Notes: generated by a model from the sequence alone, not told the origin. A stretch of 64,000 nt of DNA from Sialis fuliginosa (GCA_961205875.1 OY540816.1:14146701-14210700), one strand, 5' to 3'. Positions 11,801 to 24,226 are shown, counted from the stretch's first letter. Made by a program: numbers and translations.

Positions 11801-14639
11801 CTTTTACACTGAACACAATGAAGATTAAAATTAAATTAAGCACCCCTGAAAATTTCATTACCAAGACCTGACATTCTTCGAGACAATTAAGTGAAATAGG
11901 AAAACAAATAATTAATGTTATATAAAAATTTGGTAAAATTTTCAAATTTAAGTATTTTTTAAATGTTTCAAAAATAATTAAAAAATATATACTTGTGTTT
12001 ATATTATTTTATAGGATATAATGTAACTGAAGAACTTCAAAGTAGATCATTTTTAACTTCGTTATTTGTTTCTTAAAAGAACTTTAATTTTATTGAATAA
12101 AGTTTGTTTTTAATTTATTTTTTAAATGAAATTAACATATTTATTACATAACAAAATATTCTTTTTGACGCATTACATTTACTTGAAAATTATAATGACA
12201 TATACTGTTGGAAAATGTGTAGGTATGTTTGAAAAACAATATGCTTGTATTTAAAACTTTGTGCGCCACCTTCGCAAATTTGTATGTTCTTCAACGCTCT
12301 TTACGATATTAAATTTTTCAACGTTGGTATTGTTTCTAACAGTGGTGGCGTACATAGACTTTATTTAGAGATAAATAAAATCCTTAGCACATATATAACC
12401 TTAATTGCATGCTTAAAATTGTTTTTTACAACTAAAAATTTAGAAAAAAATGGCTTTCTGTATCTAGTTTTCACAAAAATTAGGGCAGGAAAACTATATC
12501 TACCTTTGAGGGATCATTTTGAAAATTATTTAAAAATATCATACATACAATATAAAATTATATTTAGGTAATAACATGTGGTTTAAGTAACGATTCTAAA
12601 ATTGTTGTTTTCGTAACTTACCTAGTAGTCCAGTCATTGAAGCAGTGAAAAGTGTGAAAAAACGAATATCATACATACAATATAACCTTATATTTAGGTA
12701 ATAACATGTGGTTTAAGAAAAGATTTTAAAATTGTAGTTTTCGTAACTTACCTAGTGTAAAAACATTTTTAGAACTGTAAAGAATTAATCTGTATGTATT
12801 TCATTTTAGTTACTTCCATTGGTTTTCATTTATTTATTTTATTTAACATGTTTTCTATCCGTAGCTAATGTCAGAGTTAATATTTATAAACGAATTAAAT
12901 TAATCAAGTGAAAGTTTTAATTAATTTAGTTGGTAGATACCTGAATCCCTCAATACGCAGCCTAAACTGTTACCTGAGACTTTAAAAGTATTGATTTGTA
13001 GTAGATTTAATAGTATGTACACATCAAGTGTTGAAAAGCGTTTTGTTATTTTAATTTTATTTGTAATATTAATTCTGTGTGACATTGTTTTAGTGGTAAT
13101 TATTTTTTTATTAATCGGTTACAAATTGATTTATTTTAATGATAAAAAGAGCTGCTCTCACAAGAGAAAATAAGATGAATCAGGTAAGATTCGTCTCGTA
13201 TGGAACTGAAGTCTCGTCTGTGTCACGAGTTTTACAAATTTTATCTCGTGTCGATCTCGTCTCATGAAAATTAAAACCATGTCGTCATTTAATTTTTAGT
13301 GAAGTATTAAAATCACTTATGGGTTGATTTATTGAAACAATTAGTGGAAGATACAATTTTTGTATATAAAAATATCTACTAATGACTTCTAATACAAATG
13401 GCAATATTTCAACAGAAATTAAAATGGATTTTTTTTTCGAAAATCTCGTTATGGGCATTTTTTCAGTACGAGTATTATTAAAATATTTTTGAATATCTAA
13501 AATGGACAGCCAAGGAAATGCACCAACAATAAATTAATATCAAGTGTATCATTGTTACGGCCCTGTTAATTACACTTTAATCCCCCCAACATAATAGCTA
13601 TCAATAAATAATTATATTTTAATGACAAACTTATATACTGTGAATGCTTGAATACAATTCGAATATATACTTCTATCTTCTTCTTTCACATTGAACGTTA
13701 TCTCCCTCTTACACTGTCTATGTAATAAAATAATTCCCGTTTTAACGTTAAATGAAAACTTTGATTGCTTGGGAAGTGTGTGCAGAAATTTGAACGGTAA
13801 GTTGTAAAACTTAATGGTAAAGAAACTTCATATGAACATGTGAGTCAATTGACCCTTTTTAAGTGGCAAAGTTTTGGAAATCTTTTATAGGGTTAAATAA
13901 TGAATATTAGTTTGGAGTTGATCTTAAATTATTCATGTTTAGTTAGTATGATGTATACAGCTAGTAGTAAACATGTTCGTTATGATGTATTAATGTTTAA
14001 ATATACACAATATGTAAAAATATAACTTGAATTTTTACTTCACGCTACTAAAAATCGCTAGTGTGAAAAGAGTTTTAAACTGTTGAAATATCAAATTAAA
14101 TAACAAGCCTTTGACAAAACAACATTTTTTGAAACAGAAAAATGATTATACCGATTTATATTAAAAACGTTTGAAATGAAATCACATAATACATAGGTAG
14201 AATTAAAATATAACTCAAACATTAACAAAAATAACAATTAATGTAATGTAGTTTATATTCAATTTCTTAGCGGAAAGTGTTAATTTATGTAATTTCTTCT
14301 GTATCATGATCTATAAAAAAGTCTTATGCCGACAGGGTAGTTTATTTTACGAAGAATTAAGGCGTACCTATTACATTACATAGTTCAATGTTAAGGGTAA
14401 GTTTCAGTGCAAGTATATAAACATTTTTATCTTATGTTTCAAATTTATCGTATAACATACTCGATAAAAAAACTTTCAATAGCTTTTATTTGACATATAT
14501 GACAATCAAACTTATATCTTCCCGAGTATATAAAGAAAGAAAACTCTAAGATACCACGTGACTACGAAATACATCTATGAGTGGTGCGCAAAGTTTCCGA
14601 CAGCAATATCTCTGGAATCTCCACCACTCGCGGCTATTT
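8840..14639. repeat. tandem duplication, unit 2 (5,800 bp)
   Basis: Second direct copy of the unit at 3035-8834. After GGCTATTT the copies part: unit 2 continues GCTCTTATAT, unit 1 continues into the filler. Equivalent features are the element 10037-10495, decayed frame 10643-11101, candidate exons 11191-11225, 11703-11740 and 12015, poly(A) signal 12096-12101, open frame 12245-12571 and local repeat 12536-12758. Unit 2 continues into the unique right flank, so it probably marks the ancestral right edge. Confidence 0.95.
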
Positions 14640-14746
14640 GCTCTTATATAATTTTGTCGTTTACCGGGAGACCAACTCGTCCCATATCATCTACGTGATA
14701 TGTGTTGGTGCTGAAGCTGGAGATCTGGATTGATTTGTTAGGATAT
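14583..14746 (+). other. open frame crossing the duplication breakpoint
   Basis: About 51 sense codons run from just after a TGA to a TGA near 14744, through the last 57 bases of unit 2 and into unique sequence. It includes YNFVVYRETNSSHIIYV and ends GDLD. Composition is less AT-rich than the surroundings. At the corresponding site in unit 1 the frame is cut at 8834 and ends at a stop shortly after. There is no clear start or splice sites, and another strand is also partly open. Confidence 0.2.
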
Positions 14747-14749
14747 TTC

Positions 14750-16040
14750 ATTCAGACAGGGCTGGATTAGAAATGGTACATTAAATAGCGTGGAGAATAA
14801 TTCAATTTCAATAATCTCATAGAGGTTACCTTTTTGGACAATATAATTTATTTTCAGTACCTGTTCAGTGAATAAGGTATTCTTGCTTGGTTTAGAGGTA
14901 TTATCAAAAACAGTGAATTATCTCAAACTGATTCCTTTTCCTATACAGCCTTTTTCTGAAACGATTAGTATTTGATGAAATCAATTTTTTTTCAATGTAT
15001 TTTTTTCGCAAAAATATCATTTTTATTAGTAACCCTAGCTGGTCGATTTGTAGATATTTTTGAGAAATAAATTATGATCTTCATCGTAAAGATATTGATC
15101 ATTTAAATCAGTTTATATACTTACCGGATGTTTTTTTAAGACTTTCCAGCGGATTATTTCCAAAATAAATAAAAATCATATCACTGTTTTATTGTTTATC
15201 GTTTGGAAGCAATCATCAATAAAAATTAAAATGCTAAATTTGATGAATAATTGATTATCGTCTGTATACATCAAAAGTTGTCAGATGATTCTATATTGTG
15301 AAATTATTTGCATCATAAGTGTTTAATAAAATAAATATTTTAATGTAGACAAAAAAAAAACATTTTAATGGGCAATGTTTTGAATACTATCGTTCACTCT
15401 AGTTTATTTTACTTACGAGATATTTGCAACTTAAATATTTAAAATTAATTTACTTAAACTACACAGTATATATTAAAATTAAATTATACGTGAATTTCAA
15501 CGAGATAAAAAATATGTTATTTTTTCAATATCTATCTATATTTTTTAAATGTGCACTTTTCATTATTTGTTTTAGGATAAATTTAATTAAATGTAAAGTT
15601 TTTTTGTGTTGCTCTAAAAATTTTCCATTTTCCACATAGGATGATACGAAATCTAACACGAACATCAAACATTAAATTAAATTCAAAACAGTGTGTATTT
15701 TATAAATAAATAAACTAATAAATAAAACATATAAAAGTAAACACGATATTTGAACTTTTTTTTAGAAAGACAAGAATTTAATTTTAATATAATTAAGGAA
15801 TTTATTTAAAAGAACATTTTCAATTAGTTATACGCTTTCGAAACGTGAAAATTCATAATTCTCTGATTTCTTGTTGTTATGTTTTTGAGCTTGAGTACAT
15901 AGAGCTTAAAGTATATAAAAATCTCCGATAAACATAAAGTCTCTATAAATGTTTGAGATATTTTCATCATCTGTATGTATGTACTCAATTTTCTTTTTCC
16001 GGTGTTTTCTTCAGTCGTTTTTCATGTTCAATTTGTGTTC
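14750..16040. other. AT-rich unique sequence, nothing supported
   Basis: I see no repeat termini, strong splice pairs or convincing coding frames. The 71-codon frame at 15424-15639 is dominated by Ile, Leu, Phe, Lys and Tyr and is treated as chance. Confidence 0.5.
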
Positions 16041-16051
16041 TTTTATTGCAG

Positions 16052-16097
16052 TGTTATTTGTTATTACGCTTTACGATATTGTGACCTTTATAGGACG
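16052..16097 (+). CDS. candidate 46-nt exon
   Basis: A very good acceptor (TTTGTGTTCTTTTATTGCAG) and a good donor (ACG|GTAAGA) bound 46 nt. Two frames are open. One reads LFVITLYDIVTFIG, hydrophobic and leaving two bases, whose phase would fit the candidate exon at 31392. The other reads VICYYALRYCDLYRT. Function unknown, and a link to any other exon is inference only. Confidence 0.35.
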
Positions 16098-16190
16098 GTA
16101 AGATACGTTGGTATAGCTGAATGACATTGTCCGACAAAATTGATTTACTTGTATATAAATTTGTACATACGAACTATTACTTATAGAATA

Positions 16191-16557
16191 AGGTACTGGC
16201 ACCAGTCTTAGATATGACCTCAGTAATGGTTATTTCTTAAATTAAATGTACTGAATTAGAAATATTTGTTGATATTTGATTACTACCATTTCTGAATATT
16301 AATCTATATACATTTAACTGTCTTACAGCGTGAGTTGATGACAATCGGCCAATAGGTGTCAAAATGGTGGACATTTAAACTAATTATTATATTTTAAAAA
16401 ATAAATTATATTTGCGGACTTTGGTAATTAAATTGATTAAATAAAGAGTTACTTGTTTTAGTAGTAACATGAGTTCATGAGAATTATAAAAAAGAAGCCC
16501 GTCAATCTCAAAAACAGTAAACGTTGCTTTTATAGCGGCCATAACTGGTGCCAGTAC
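16191..16557 (+). mobile_element. GTACTGGCACCAGT-family MITE, copy 1 (short form)
   Basis: It starts TA|AGGTACTGGCACCAGTC and ends CATAACTGGTGCCAGTAC, the inverted terminus, with the last few bases lost. The interior matches the full-length copy at 35971 but lacks a central block, running directly from AATTATATTTTAAA into the TTTGCGGACTTTGG segment. No coding capacity. The family has seven copies here; TA at both ends suggests Tc1/mariner-type insertion. Confidence 0.9.
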
Positions 16558-16689
16558 AATATGTCATTTATGAAACGAATTTTCAGAAAAAAACATCAAA
16601 TTTTATAAATTTAGCATTTAAAAAAACATTCATGAAGTTCCGATTACAATTTTGTAGAATGTATGTAATTGTAAGTTATCGTCCCAAAT

Positions 16690-16880
16690 TTGTGAAAATT
16701 GAAAATTTTGATTGAACATAAAATAAAGAAATCTTCTCAAAATTGCTTTTATGCTTTCAAAAATGGGAGTAGATATATGGTGATAGTTCATAGTGTTGAA
16801 AAATCGTATTCGAGATTAGGTCTTATTCTAATTTGTACTACTTATCTTCAAAACGTAAAAACAATCCCCCTCCCCTGCCC
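16690..16880. repeat. diverged relative of the 44.6-kb fold-back arm
   Basis: The stretch around 16780-16860 (GTTGAAAAATCGTATTCGAG then TTCAAAACGTAAA) is recognisably similar to the left arm of the fold-back at 44571. It is followed by a C-rich run. The 72-codon frame at 16699-16917 overlaps it and is not taken as a gene. Confidence 0.35.
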
Positions 16881-17339
16881 CGGCGCCGCTATATGGTGCA
16901 TATCTCCATATGTTTGATTATCACAAAAAAATGTTACATACAATTATGCCTACGAAAATTATTACCTTGGTAAACAATAAACTCAAGAACAAGAGTGGGA
17001 TTTTATATAAAATATACTCGTATGCTAATTAATGAAACCTTTTTTTGTTAAAAAAGTACATACTTTGCTTTTTTTACATCCTACGCAACCGTTTTATATA
17101 ATACTTATAATTTATAAAACCGTTCAGTATCAAATACAAAAAGTTTAAAAAATCAATATTTAATTTAATATCGATTATCGAAACGAGATGAGTTTCTGTT
17201 CTAGTCAATAAAACGTTCCTAAACACAAAACCGATATCCTCCTACGCTTCTAACCAACACATTCACTGGAATACAGCAGCAGTTTCTCAATATATAGTGA
17301 TAGAATTTACATAGATATATACACAAACACGACACGTTA

Positions 17340-17560
17340 TGAATTAACCAGCGCACAAGCGCATTCCATTCGAGATGCCGGACTCGCCGCCGCGGCGATT
17401 CTCGGCGTCGCTCAGTCTGCGACGAGCACCGAGCTGAAGCGCGCGTGTTGCTGCAAGCTCTAAGCTCGCTACTTTATCACCACTGTGTTGCGTATGGTAC
17501 ATGTGGACTGCTGTCTACCGGTTCCGGTTTGACTACCGCGTTGTCGAGTGGTTTCACAAC
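17340..17560. promoter_or_regulatory. GC-rich, CpG-rich island, promoter or first-exon candidate
   Basis: About 220 bp are strikingly GC- and CpG-rich (CGCCGCCGCGGCGATTCTCG, CGAGCTGAAGCGCGCG) in an otherwise AT-rich region. It contains an insect-type initiator match, TCAGT in GCTCAGTCTG (about 17410). Downstream on the + strand a consensus donor GTAAGT lies at 17691, so a non-coding first exon of about 280 nt from 17410 is conceivable. I see no TATA box or convincing DPE and no long open frame. The block could equally be a conserved element. Confidence 0.35.
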
Positions 17561-18271
17561 TTCAGATTTTCGTGTTTACATTATATATATTTTATTTACT
17601 TATTTTTGTAGATTGTTTTTTTGATTCCGTGGTCATGAAATTTTCGTAAATTATTTATGTATAATATATGGAATTGTTTTGATTTCAAATGTAAGTTAAA
17701 AAGTAGAAACTTTCTGATATTTATGATATTTTTGTAAATTTATGTTTACATTATTTTTGTTTCTATGTATACTGTTTTTTTATTTTATTTGAATGGGCAT
17801 ATGGTTTTCAAAAGTAATACAATAAATCTTCGATAATTTGAGATTTGTTTCATGTTAGTATTGATCCAATTATGATCAATATTTTATTGTTGAATATACA
17901 CATTTGATTCCAGTATTAGATATTAATAAATATTTAAACTATATCATATTTATTTTTGATCCCACCTCTTTAAAGATTTTGAAAAAGGGCACATTAAATT
18001 ATATTGAAATATACGGCATGATCCAGAAATATGTGATAATAAATGATAATTGACCCATTTATTTTTAATTTATTTAATTCCTGCTAAGGAGATCTATAAA
18101 GTGATGGATTATTCTTGAAAAAAGGTCGAAGGGTTAATGAAATAAAAAATATATTAAAAAATTCACGATTTAATATTGAATAATAATTTTTTTGGAATAC
18201 TCTAAAAAAATTATTAATTATTCTGTTGTGGATGTTGATGATTATTTCCGGATAATTCCTTGTTCCGTTTT

Positions 18272-18313
18272 TGATGACAACGTTTCGGTCGATTCCTATC
18301 GGCCATTTTCAGG
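18272..18313 (-). mobile_element. Penelope-type terminal repeat remnant
   Basis: On the minus strand this reads CCTGAAAATGGCCGATAGGA and then CCGAAACGTTG, the style of motif found in the terminal repeats of Penelope-like elements, where it corresponds to a hammerhead-ribozyme core. Here the core is CTGAAAA rather than CTGATGA, so it would not be expected to be active. No reverse transcriptase or endonuclease frame lies nearby. Confidence 0.4.
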
Positions 18314-18409
18314 TCTAATTGTATTTAGAAATACATTGAAATTATTCTTTATTTTATATTACCACATTCATTTTGTATTCTTAAAGTCACAAAATACATA
18401 GGTAAGTAT

Positions 18410-19355
18410 TTTATTGTATCATATTTTCTAAACGTTTGCAGTCAAGCAATGTACTTACGTATGAAACTTTAATAAAATATGTATTTTCTGAAATTGATAT
18501 TAATAATTATTTAAATATGTTTAAATAATTGTTCGTTTCTGAATTAATAGACAAAACACGATTTTACAATATTTTTATAAAAAAATCATGTTTAAGTCCC
18601 ACTAACATGTTTGGTGTAAAACATAAATTTTAAAAGATATTGAAATTTTTAATTTATTATCGATAGAGAAAGAAAATTTGAGTAAAATTGAACCAAAAAC
18701 TAATTTTCACATTTTTATTTCTACTTTAATTGAAATTTTAATATAAATCAGTATTTAAAGTAATATCGCTTTAATTAACCAATGTTGTACTTTTAATTTG
18801 ATAACAGAAAAGAATTATTTTTGACAAAAGAAAACGTGCTATATGTATAATGTATTATAGACAACATACATTTTCATTTGAAATTAAAATTTTTAATTTG
18901 AACTTTCTCGACTACATTTGGAGAAATGCGTGGTATGTAATTAGACTAAAAAAGTAAAACTTTGAAAACAATTCTAAAATTCACGGAATTTGAATATTTC
19001 AGTTTAAACACGAGTAGGGTAAATCCCGTTTTGTGGTTTGGCTCGAAACGTATTTTTTTAGAACAAGTTGAGGGCGGCAATTAAAATAAATTTGTCTTAA
19101 AAACAATGAAATATGTTTCTGCTAAAAGGACTTCTCTGTGTTCTTGCTAACTTATTTATCCTATGTATATGTATATTATTTGAATAATTATATATTTACT
19201 TATAAGAATTTTTACTTGACACAATAACATCTATGGTTTGCTTTCTTAATTTTTTTATTTTATCGAATAATGGTTATTTGATTTGGTTTAATAAAATAAT
19301 TAATTAAAGATTTGATAACATTTTCTTCATATCGTATAGTTATAAATAAACTAGT
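18410..19355. other. AT-rich sequence, nothing supported
   Basis: A strong donor-like GTAAGT at 18402 has no convincing exon before it. The remainder has no repeat termini I can pair and no coding-like frame. Confidence 0.4.
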
Positions 19356-19361
19356 ATTTTT

Positions 19362-19740
19362 AGGGTTCCGTAGAAAACTAAGAACCCTTATAGTTTTACT
19401 TTGACGTCCGTCCGTCTGTCTATAAAAATTTTATACCGATTAAGATGAAATTTGGTATACGGACGTAGTTTTTTGGACCCCTTTCTCATAGACTGAAAGT
19501 GTACTCATATTTTTTTCACCTACCCCATTGAGTCTTTACATAAGTCTCCTAAAATGCAACAAATATGTTATATGACCTTTTGATTTTAACCCTTCAGTAA
19601 TGATATATTTGCTTTTCAATGTGGTTATCAGAGCGTCTCCCCTCTAATTTGTGAATTATCGATGCAAAAAATCTGAAAAAATTCCAGTATGTAGCTGTTA
19701 ATTAGTACTTTCAATGAACATTATAACGAATTGAATGTTT
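19362..19740. repeat. dispersed repeat family B, copy 1
   Basis: It begins AGGGTTCCGTAGAAAACTAA with an inverted partner GAACCCT shortly after, and continues through GTCCGTCCGTCTGTC and TTTATACCGATTAAGATGAA. It matches the sequence at 38338-39010 over several hundred bases, including the module from the CCCATAGACTGAAA-like stretch to TTAGTACTTTCAATGAA. The right boundary is unclear; a TTCGGTTCAATAG to CAGACAGACATACAGAC tail near 20030-20100 may belong to it. Confidence 0.6.
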
Positions 19741-20879
19741 ATGATATAAAGTAAGTATCTTTTCAGCTAAAAATTTTCTGCGGCTTTGACTGCGTGTATT
19801 TAAAAATCGGTGAATGTCTATGCAACTGGTTGCTCTAAAAACATAAGCACCGTTTACCCACAATGGCATCAGTGATGCTAGTTTTAATAACAACAGTATC
19901 ACAACTATCTATATTTTTATAAGAAAATATAAATTATAAATTTTCCTTAATGTGGGTCTGTTTTAAATCAATTATCACATAACCTAAACTAATTCTAGGA
20001 TCTTGAGCTTTCGAACAGTTCAAATCAAATCAATTTCGGTTCAATAGTTTCTTTGTCAAGTCGGAACAAACAAACAGACAGACATACAGACAAAAATTCT
20101 TAGAACTGATAAAATTGATTATATTGCCTATAAAACGATGTATAGGGTAAAACACAAATATAATACTTATTTGAGCCTATAAATAAAAAATACCGAAATG
20201 GCATGTATGGTAATTAAAATGAATTCATAAACCTTATCAAAATTTTTATTAATTTAAGGGTTGCATTTTTGTGTATTTTGTATATATGTGTAATGTTATA
20301 CTGAGGAAGATATTAAATTAAAAAGTTATAATTTGAAATTTTAATATTGCATGGACGCTGTTGTTTTTAATAGCACACATAGTTCAGCTTTCTCGTAATT
20401 AAAAATAAAATTATAAATAAGTTATCTGGTTTGAAATCAGATATTAAAGTATACACGGTTTTTAATTAAAATTTTGAAGAAAACCAACTTCAAAGTTGTT
20501 TTATATATAGTACAAAATCATCTTTTTATTTTGTAAAACCTTATTACAGTGCTTTTCAAATGTAAATTTGCAACCTTCAATCTTTCTTGGAATTTCACAC
20601 TTCCCTTTTATTTTCTTATGCATACACGTATATCTACTTTAGTATATATTATATTTATTAATTTTGATTTAAAAATATTTTCACATAATTTGACATTCAA
20701 CATGGAAATAAACAGTGTTATATTCCATACTTCATATTTTTAGTATTATTTTAAATCATAAATTTATATAAATTAAAACCTACTACAAGTGTCGCCTATG
20801 GTCGAAATTCGACCAATATTTTACCTGCCTTAACGGCAACATACACACTTCTTTTTTTTGTGCACATCTATGGCACAGT

Positions 20880-20900
20880 ACCTAACCTAACCTAACCTAA
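20880..20900. repeat. short (CCTAA)n tract, 4 units
   Basis: CCTAA is repeated four times. TTAGG/CCTAA is the ancestral insect telomere unit. Four units are too few to imply a telomere and fit an interstitial trace. Confidence 0.7.
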
Positions 20901-20904
20901 TCAT

Positions 20905-22110
20905 TCTTCTCCTTTTATCATAATTCATAAATACAAAAAATGTACGATAATTTTCGATCTTCACCTATGAAATAGATAACACAAATGTATTTTTCGTTTA
21001 CCTTTAGACAAAAATAAGCGAAATCGTAATTGTAATTCAAAATGAATAGATAAAAATTAGAAACTTACTTCATTTTCTATTATTAAGCGTAAAAGCTATT
21101 ATTTATAACAAAAATTTCCAAATAAAAACACTGCAATTGAAAACGAATTGATTTGGCATTCTCTACGTTTGACAGACACCCAAAAAACTATTTATTTTTG
21201 TCGCTTGGTGGCGCTAGTAACAAACAATATTTTTGAAATTATAAATGTTAAAATAATTTTATACATTGTTTTAAAATAAATAATGTTATATCTCATATAA
21301 CTATTTCATTTTATTTATGACCTAAAAGCCTCGAAAACAAATTGTAATTTTAAGTTGCTCTAAAATTTCGAAATATGATATTTAATCCGAATTTACTAAC
21401 TTATAATGAAATTAGATTTTGTTAAATTGTTTATCATAATTAACTAGACAGGTTTTAAGAAAAAATCTTTCGAAATCTCAAAATTATGTTCGTTTTAATC
21501 CTTTTTTTAAGGTAAAATTTTACACCAAATTTAAATTTATAGCATGATATAAAAAATAACGAAGCAAAATACGCGTTTACAGGTATTTTAAAGTAAGAAC
21601 AGTTATATAATTTTTATGGTTGGATTAATAGTAGGAAGTAATATGTTTTATGGATCCTGTATTAGAATTACGTAGCTTCAGAGTGATAAAAGTTTTTCGT
21701 TGTACCCTGGAGGTTAGTTGAATAAAACATTAATCCGGGGTTGTGGACGAAAGGACACCGATATTCATTACAAAGAATTGATAATGTTTTATTTTATCTT
21801 CGTTTTCGGCACTCCTTCGTCTTTCGTGTCCATATTAACTGTTTGCAACTGAACAATTGGAAATGTATGATAATTGATTTTTTTAAGGTATTTAATCCTT
21901 CACATTTGATAAATCTACAATACGAAAAACAGAGTCTATCTGTCCGACAGGTTAGCCTAACTGTTTTAAAATTGACTTGAATAAACAATTTGAAAGGACC
22001 CTGCAAAAATTGGTTTTAGGTAGTTTTTTTATAAAATTAAAAATGTAATGAAAAATTCTAAAAATATTGTATTTGTATCATTTAGATAAAAATAAACATA
22101 AAATGTCTCG
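20905..22110. other. AT-rich sequence with weak repeat traces
   Basis: A stretch around 21765-21830 (CATTACAAAGAATTGATAATG) resembles 23205-23260 (CATCATAAAGAATTGGTAATG), suggesting an old dispersed repeat. Overlapping frames on both strands at 21741-22006 are mutual shadows and neither is accepted. Confidence 0.35.
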
Positions 22111-22183
22111 GTTGAAATTTGAAAATATCTATTTAAAAAAAATTCTCTAGTGTTCTAGTCACTGGTGAAATGGTTAAAATATA

Positions 22184-22731
22184 AAATACTGTCACCAGTT
22201 ATGGCCGCTATAAGAACAAGGTTTACTGTTTTGTGATTGACGGGTTTCTTTTTTGTAATTCTCATGAACTCATGTTACTAATAATACAAGTAACTCTTTA
22301 TTTAATCAATTCAATTACCAAAGTCCACAAATATAGTTTGTTTTTTAAATTAAAGTCTTTTATTTTGTTTATGTTTTTTCTCCAGTAAAACCAGTAATGA
22401 GCACGCAGTGATGGACGCTTGCTAATAATTACAAAATGATAAGTACTAATAGATATAAAAGAAAGAATCATCAGATTTGAAATAATGTAAAGCATTTTCT
22501 ATGATAATATAATAATTAATAATTAAATTATACTAATAATTAGTTTAAATGTTCACAATTTTAACACCTATTGGCCGATAGTCATCAAATCACACTGTAA
22601 GAACGTTAAATGTGTATAGAATAATATTCAAAAATGGTAATAATCAAATATTAACAAATATTTCTTATTCAGTACATTTAATTTAAAAAAAGCCATTACT
22701 TGTGTCATATCCAAGACTGGTGCCAGTACCT
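22184..22731 (-). mobile_element. GTACTGGCACCAGT-family MITE, copy 2 (long form)
   Basis: Reverse-orientation copy, TA-flanked at both ends. The right terminus reads ACTGGTGCCAGTACCT|TA; the left is slightly diverged (AAATACTGTCACCAGT). About 550 bp with no transposase. The 75 bp before it (from about 22112) are shared with the sequence before copy 4, so MITE and flank were duplicated together or the MITE inserted into another repeat. Confidence 0.9.
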
Positions 22732-22739
22732 TATAGTGT

Positions 22740-23835
22740 CTAGTGTATAATAATACCTTTAAACGTTTTATATTTATTAAAAGTTTCACTTTAAAATACA
22801 TATAACAAAAAAAACTAAAGTTCTGGTACTAAAAATGAACAAAAGTATAAAAGCTTTATTCTGTGGTATGATATAATACTTTTAAAACTAAATGTAACTT
22901 CATAGTATTTATTGTTACACATTTATGTATAAAAACCATAGTTTCCTTTAAAAAATATATATTAAAATTTAACTTGTAAAATTATATTATATTTTTATAC
23001 AAATACATAAGGAAAAAATAATATAATTTATAAATATTAATAATAAAAAGTACAATAAATAAAATATGAGCAAAATAGAAAATATGCACACAAGTTTTAT
23101 TGAGTTACACAATATGAACTTTTAGAACTAAATGTACATCTAAATGGAATATCCTTGAAAACACAATAGACATTATACAAATGTCCCTCCCTGTAGTGAT
23201 CCATCATAAAGAATTGGTAATGTTTCATTTCACAGAAAGTCCTTTTCCACTGTACTCTTTAATGAAAGCTTGATCAAAGACAAGCTGAATATTATTTCAC
23301 TTTGTACCTCCATGTAATACGTTTAATTTGAGAATTGAGGTAAACTGCGTGTAGATATATTGACTCTATCTTATGTTTTGATATCAGTTAGTCTTTGAAT
23401 TTTGTATTTGATAAAAAGTTATCAATATAAAAATAAATTCTGTTATAGATATACATTTTTTATTAATTGGTTAGTTTTAATATTTTGTATATTGTTAATA
23501 AAGGAATATTTTTTAGTTTAAATGTAACCAGTTTCAAACAATACCGCAGGCCTTTATCCGACATATTTTATGTAGATAACTAGTAGGATGTAGAATTGCC
23601 TCGGAAAAAAACTAAATTAAAAAAGTTTTTACCATTCTTATCAATGAAGTTACATTTCTGATTATGTTATATAAATAATAAATAAATTAAATAAATAATA
23701 TTACACGTTCATCTTATTCAAAGCTCAGTCATAATAAAAGTAAAAAAAATTGTTTCAGATTAACAGTACTTGTATAAATTGTATAAAAAAGTTCATGAAA
23801 ATTATAATAACACGGGCCGATCGCTAGTTATCTAG
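22740..23835. other. AT-rich sequence between MITE copies
   Basis: No coding-like frame, paired splice sites or inverted termini were seen, apart from the weak similarity between 23205-23260 and 21765-21830. Confidence 0.4.
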
Positions 23836-23842
23836 ATAAATA

Positions 23843-24226
23843 AGGTACTGGCACCAGTCTTGAATATGACCCCAGTAATGGCTATTTTTTAATTAAATGC
23901 ACTGAATTACAAATATTTGTTAATATTTGATTACTATCATTTCTGAATATTAATCTATATACATTTAACTGTCTCACAGAGTGATTTGATGACAATTGGC
24001 CAATAGGTATCAAAATGGTGGACATTTAAACTAATTATTAGTATAATTTATTTATTAATTATTATATTATCATAGCAACTGCTTTACATTGTTTCAAATT
24101 TGATTAAATAAAGAGTTACTTGTTTTATTAGTAACATGAGTTCATGAAAATTACAAAAAAGAAGCCCGTCAATTACAAAAACAGTAAATCTTGCTGTTAC
24201 AGCGGCCATAACTGGTGCCAGTACCT
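23843..24226 (+). mobile_element. GTACTGGCACCAGT-family MITE, copy 3 (short form)
   Basis: It runs from TA|AGGTACTGGCACCAGTC to CCATAACTGGTGCCAGTACC with TA next. It lacks the central block of the long form: TTTCAAATTTGA joins directly to TTAAATAAAGAG, a junction at the short repeat TTGA. This differs from the deletion in copy 1, so short forms arose more than once. Confidence 0.9.

Noticed and set aside
15424-15639. 71-codon frame rich in Phe, Ile, Lys and Tyr
   Set aside because: Composition expected of random AT-rich sequence; no other signal.
20880-20900. Telomere array
   Set aside because: Only four CCTAA units, embedded in ordinary sequence on both sides.
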